Program-made: the position numbers and the translations under genes
Part shown: positions 5,293 to 5,558 of the stretch, piece after piece
Layout of the letters: each line of letters starts with the position of its first letter
Position numbering within the stretch: the stretch's first letter is position 1
The notes under the pieces: model-generated
What the model was told of the DNA's origin: nothing
Seen by the model: only the letters and a program-made list of their open reading frames with translations
Databases searched by the model: none
DNA from: Planctomycetaceae bacterium
Lineage (GTDB): Bacteria; Planctomycetota; Planctomycetia; Pirellulales; Pirellulaceae
DNA: 5,558 bases
Direction of reading: 5' to 3'
Assembly (NCBI GenBank): GCA_002702965.1
Contig: PADE01000075.1
Coordinates: forward strand, 2,605-8,162

Positions 5293-5558
5293 ATGAACCC
5301 CATGCTGCCGAAGCAATTTATCCGACTGGCAGTGGTGGCCTTCGCCGGCCTGACTGCCAATGCAACCTTTGCTGAAGAACCGCTGAAGATTTTCATCCTC
5401 GCGGGTCAGTCGAATATGGTCGGTCATGCGAGAGCTCACACCATTGCAACGTTGTACGCGTCGGACAACCCTCGAGACCAAGAACTACTCGGCCTGGTTC
5501 TTAAGAAAGCCAGCGGTCTTTCCCTGGAAAGGCTGGAGGAACAGTTAGATCGCGGAAG
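5293..5558 (+). CDS. Second exported SASA-family esterase, N-terminal part (cut by window edge)
   Basis: The frame is open from ATG 5293 to the end of the window (88 codons plus two bases). Residues 1-27 are a signal peptide: Lys7 and Arg11, then LAVVAFAGLTANA, with a likely cut after ATFA. IFILAGQSNMVGHA (33-46) is SASA block I, with Ser40 as the predicted nucleophile. The next part, ARAHTIATLYASDNPRD then ELLGLVLKKAS and LSLERLEEQLDRG, is a predicted helical segment of a kind I recall following block I in other planctomycete SASA proteins. It is unlike the sequence at the same place in the upstream 846-residue protein, so the two are family members but not a recent duplication. A purine-rich GGAAAGAAG lies about 9 bases before the ATG and could act as a weak ribosome binding site. 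Met4 is an alternative start. Catalytic His and the rest of the fold lie outside the window. The gene is 648 bases from its neighbour and probably not in the same operon. Confidence 0.88.
   Translation, partial: MNPMLPKQFIRLAVVAFAGLTANATFAEEPLKIFILAGQSNMVGHARAHTIATLYASDNPRDQELLGLVLKKASGLSLERLEEQLDRG

Overview
The window looks like an accessory stretch of a planctomycete genome, most likely of the Pirellulaceae type. That assignment is an inference from three things: two adjacent secreted proteins of the sialate O-acetylesterase (SASA/DUF303) family with the GQSN nucleophile motif, a 24-residue 'TDxGLxHLxxLTNLxxLxL' leucine-rich repeat, and moderate GC with large, sparsely filled spacers. No rRNA, tRNA or CRISPR is visible.

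Layout, left to right. Bases 1-399 (minus) hold the first 133 codons of a secreted BNR/sialidase-like protein that runs off the left edge. Bases 541-729 (plus) carry a decayed piece of an IS30-type transposase: its N-terminal helix-turn-helix without the catalytic domain. Bases 681-1298 (minus) hold a membrane-anchored leucine-rich-repeat ORF whose third repeat breaks off. Its last ~70 codons lie over the spacer and run antisense to the transposase relic, so it is probably a truncated gene. Bases 1386-1769 (minus) encode a small, well-initiated, probably all-beta protein of unknown function. A strong 15-bp inverted repeat lies just after its stop codon. Bases 1770-2103 are a divergent spacer.

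Bases 2104-4644 (plus) encode the main gene: an 846-residue exported SASA-family esterase with an apparent PA14-like insert inside the catalytic fold and a long, unassigned C-terminal region carrying a Cys cluster. Bases 4645-5292 hold no convincing gene. They contain minus-oriented hairpin/T-run structures and look like degenerate or repeat-derived sequence. Bases 5293-5558 (plus) start a second exported SASA-family protein that runs off the right edge, with its own possible promoter.

The common theme is export and glycan esters: a sialidase-like protein and two SASA-type esterases, all with signal peptides. A role in removing O-acetyl (or other acyl) groups and terminal sugars from an environmental polysaccharide is plausible. 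In planctomycetes, however, both families are large and their substrates mostly unknown, so sialic acid itself should not be assumed. I saw no clear new multi-gene system. The less ordinary items are the insert and C-terminal region of the large esterase, the relic/truncation junction near 730-880, and the transcript-strand-specific hairpin near 1337-1376.
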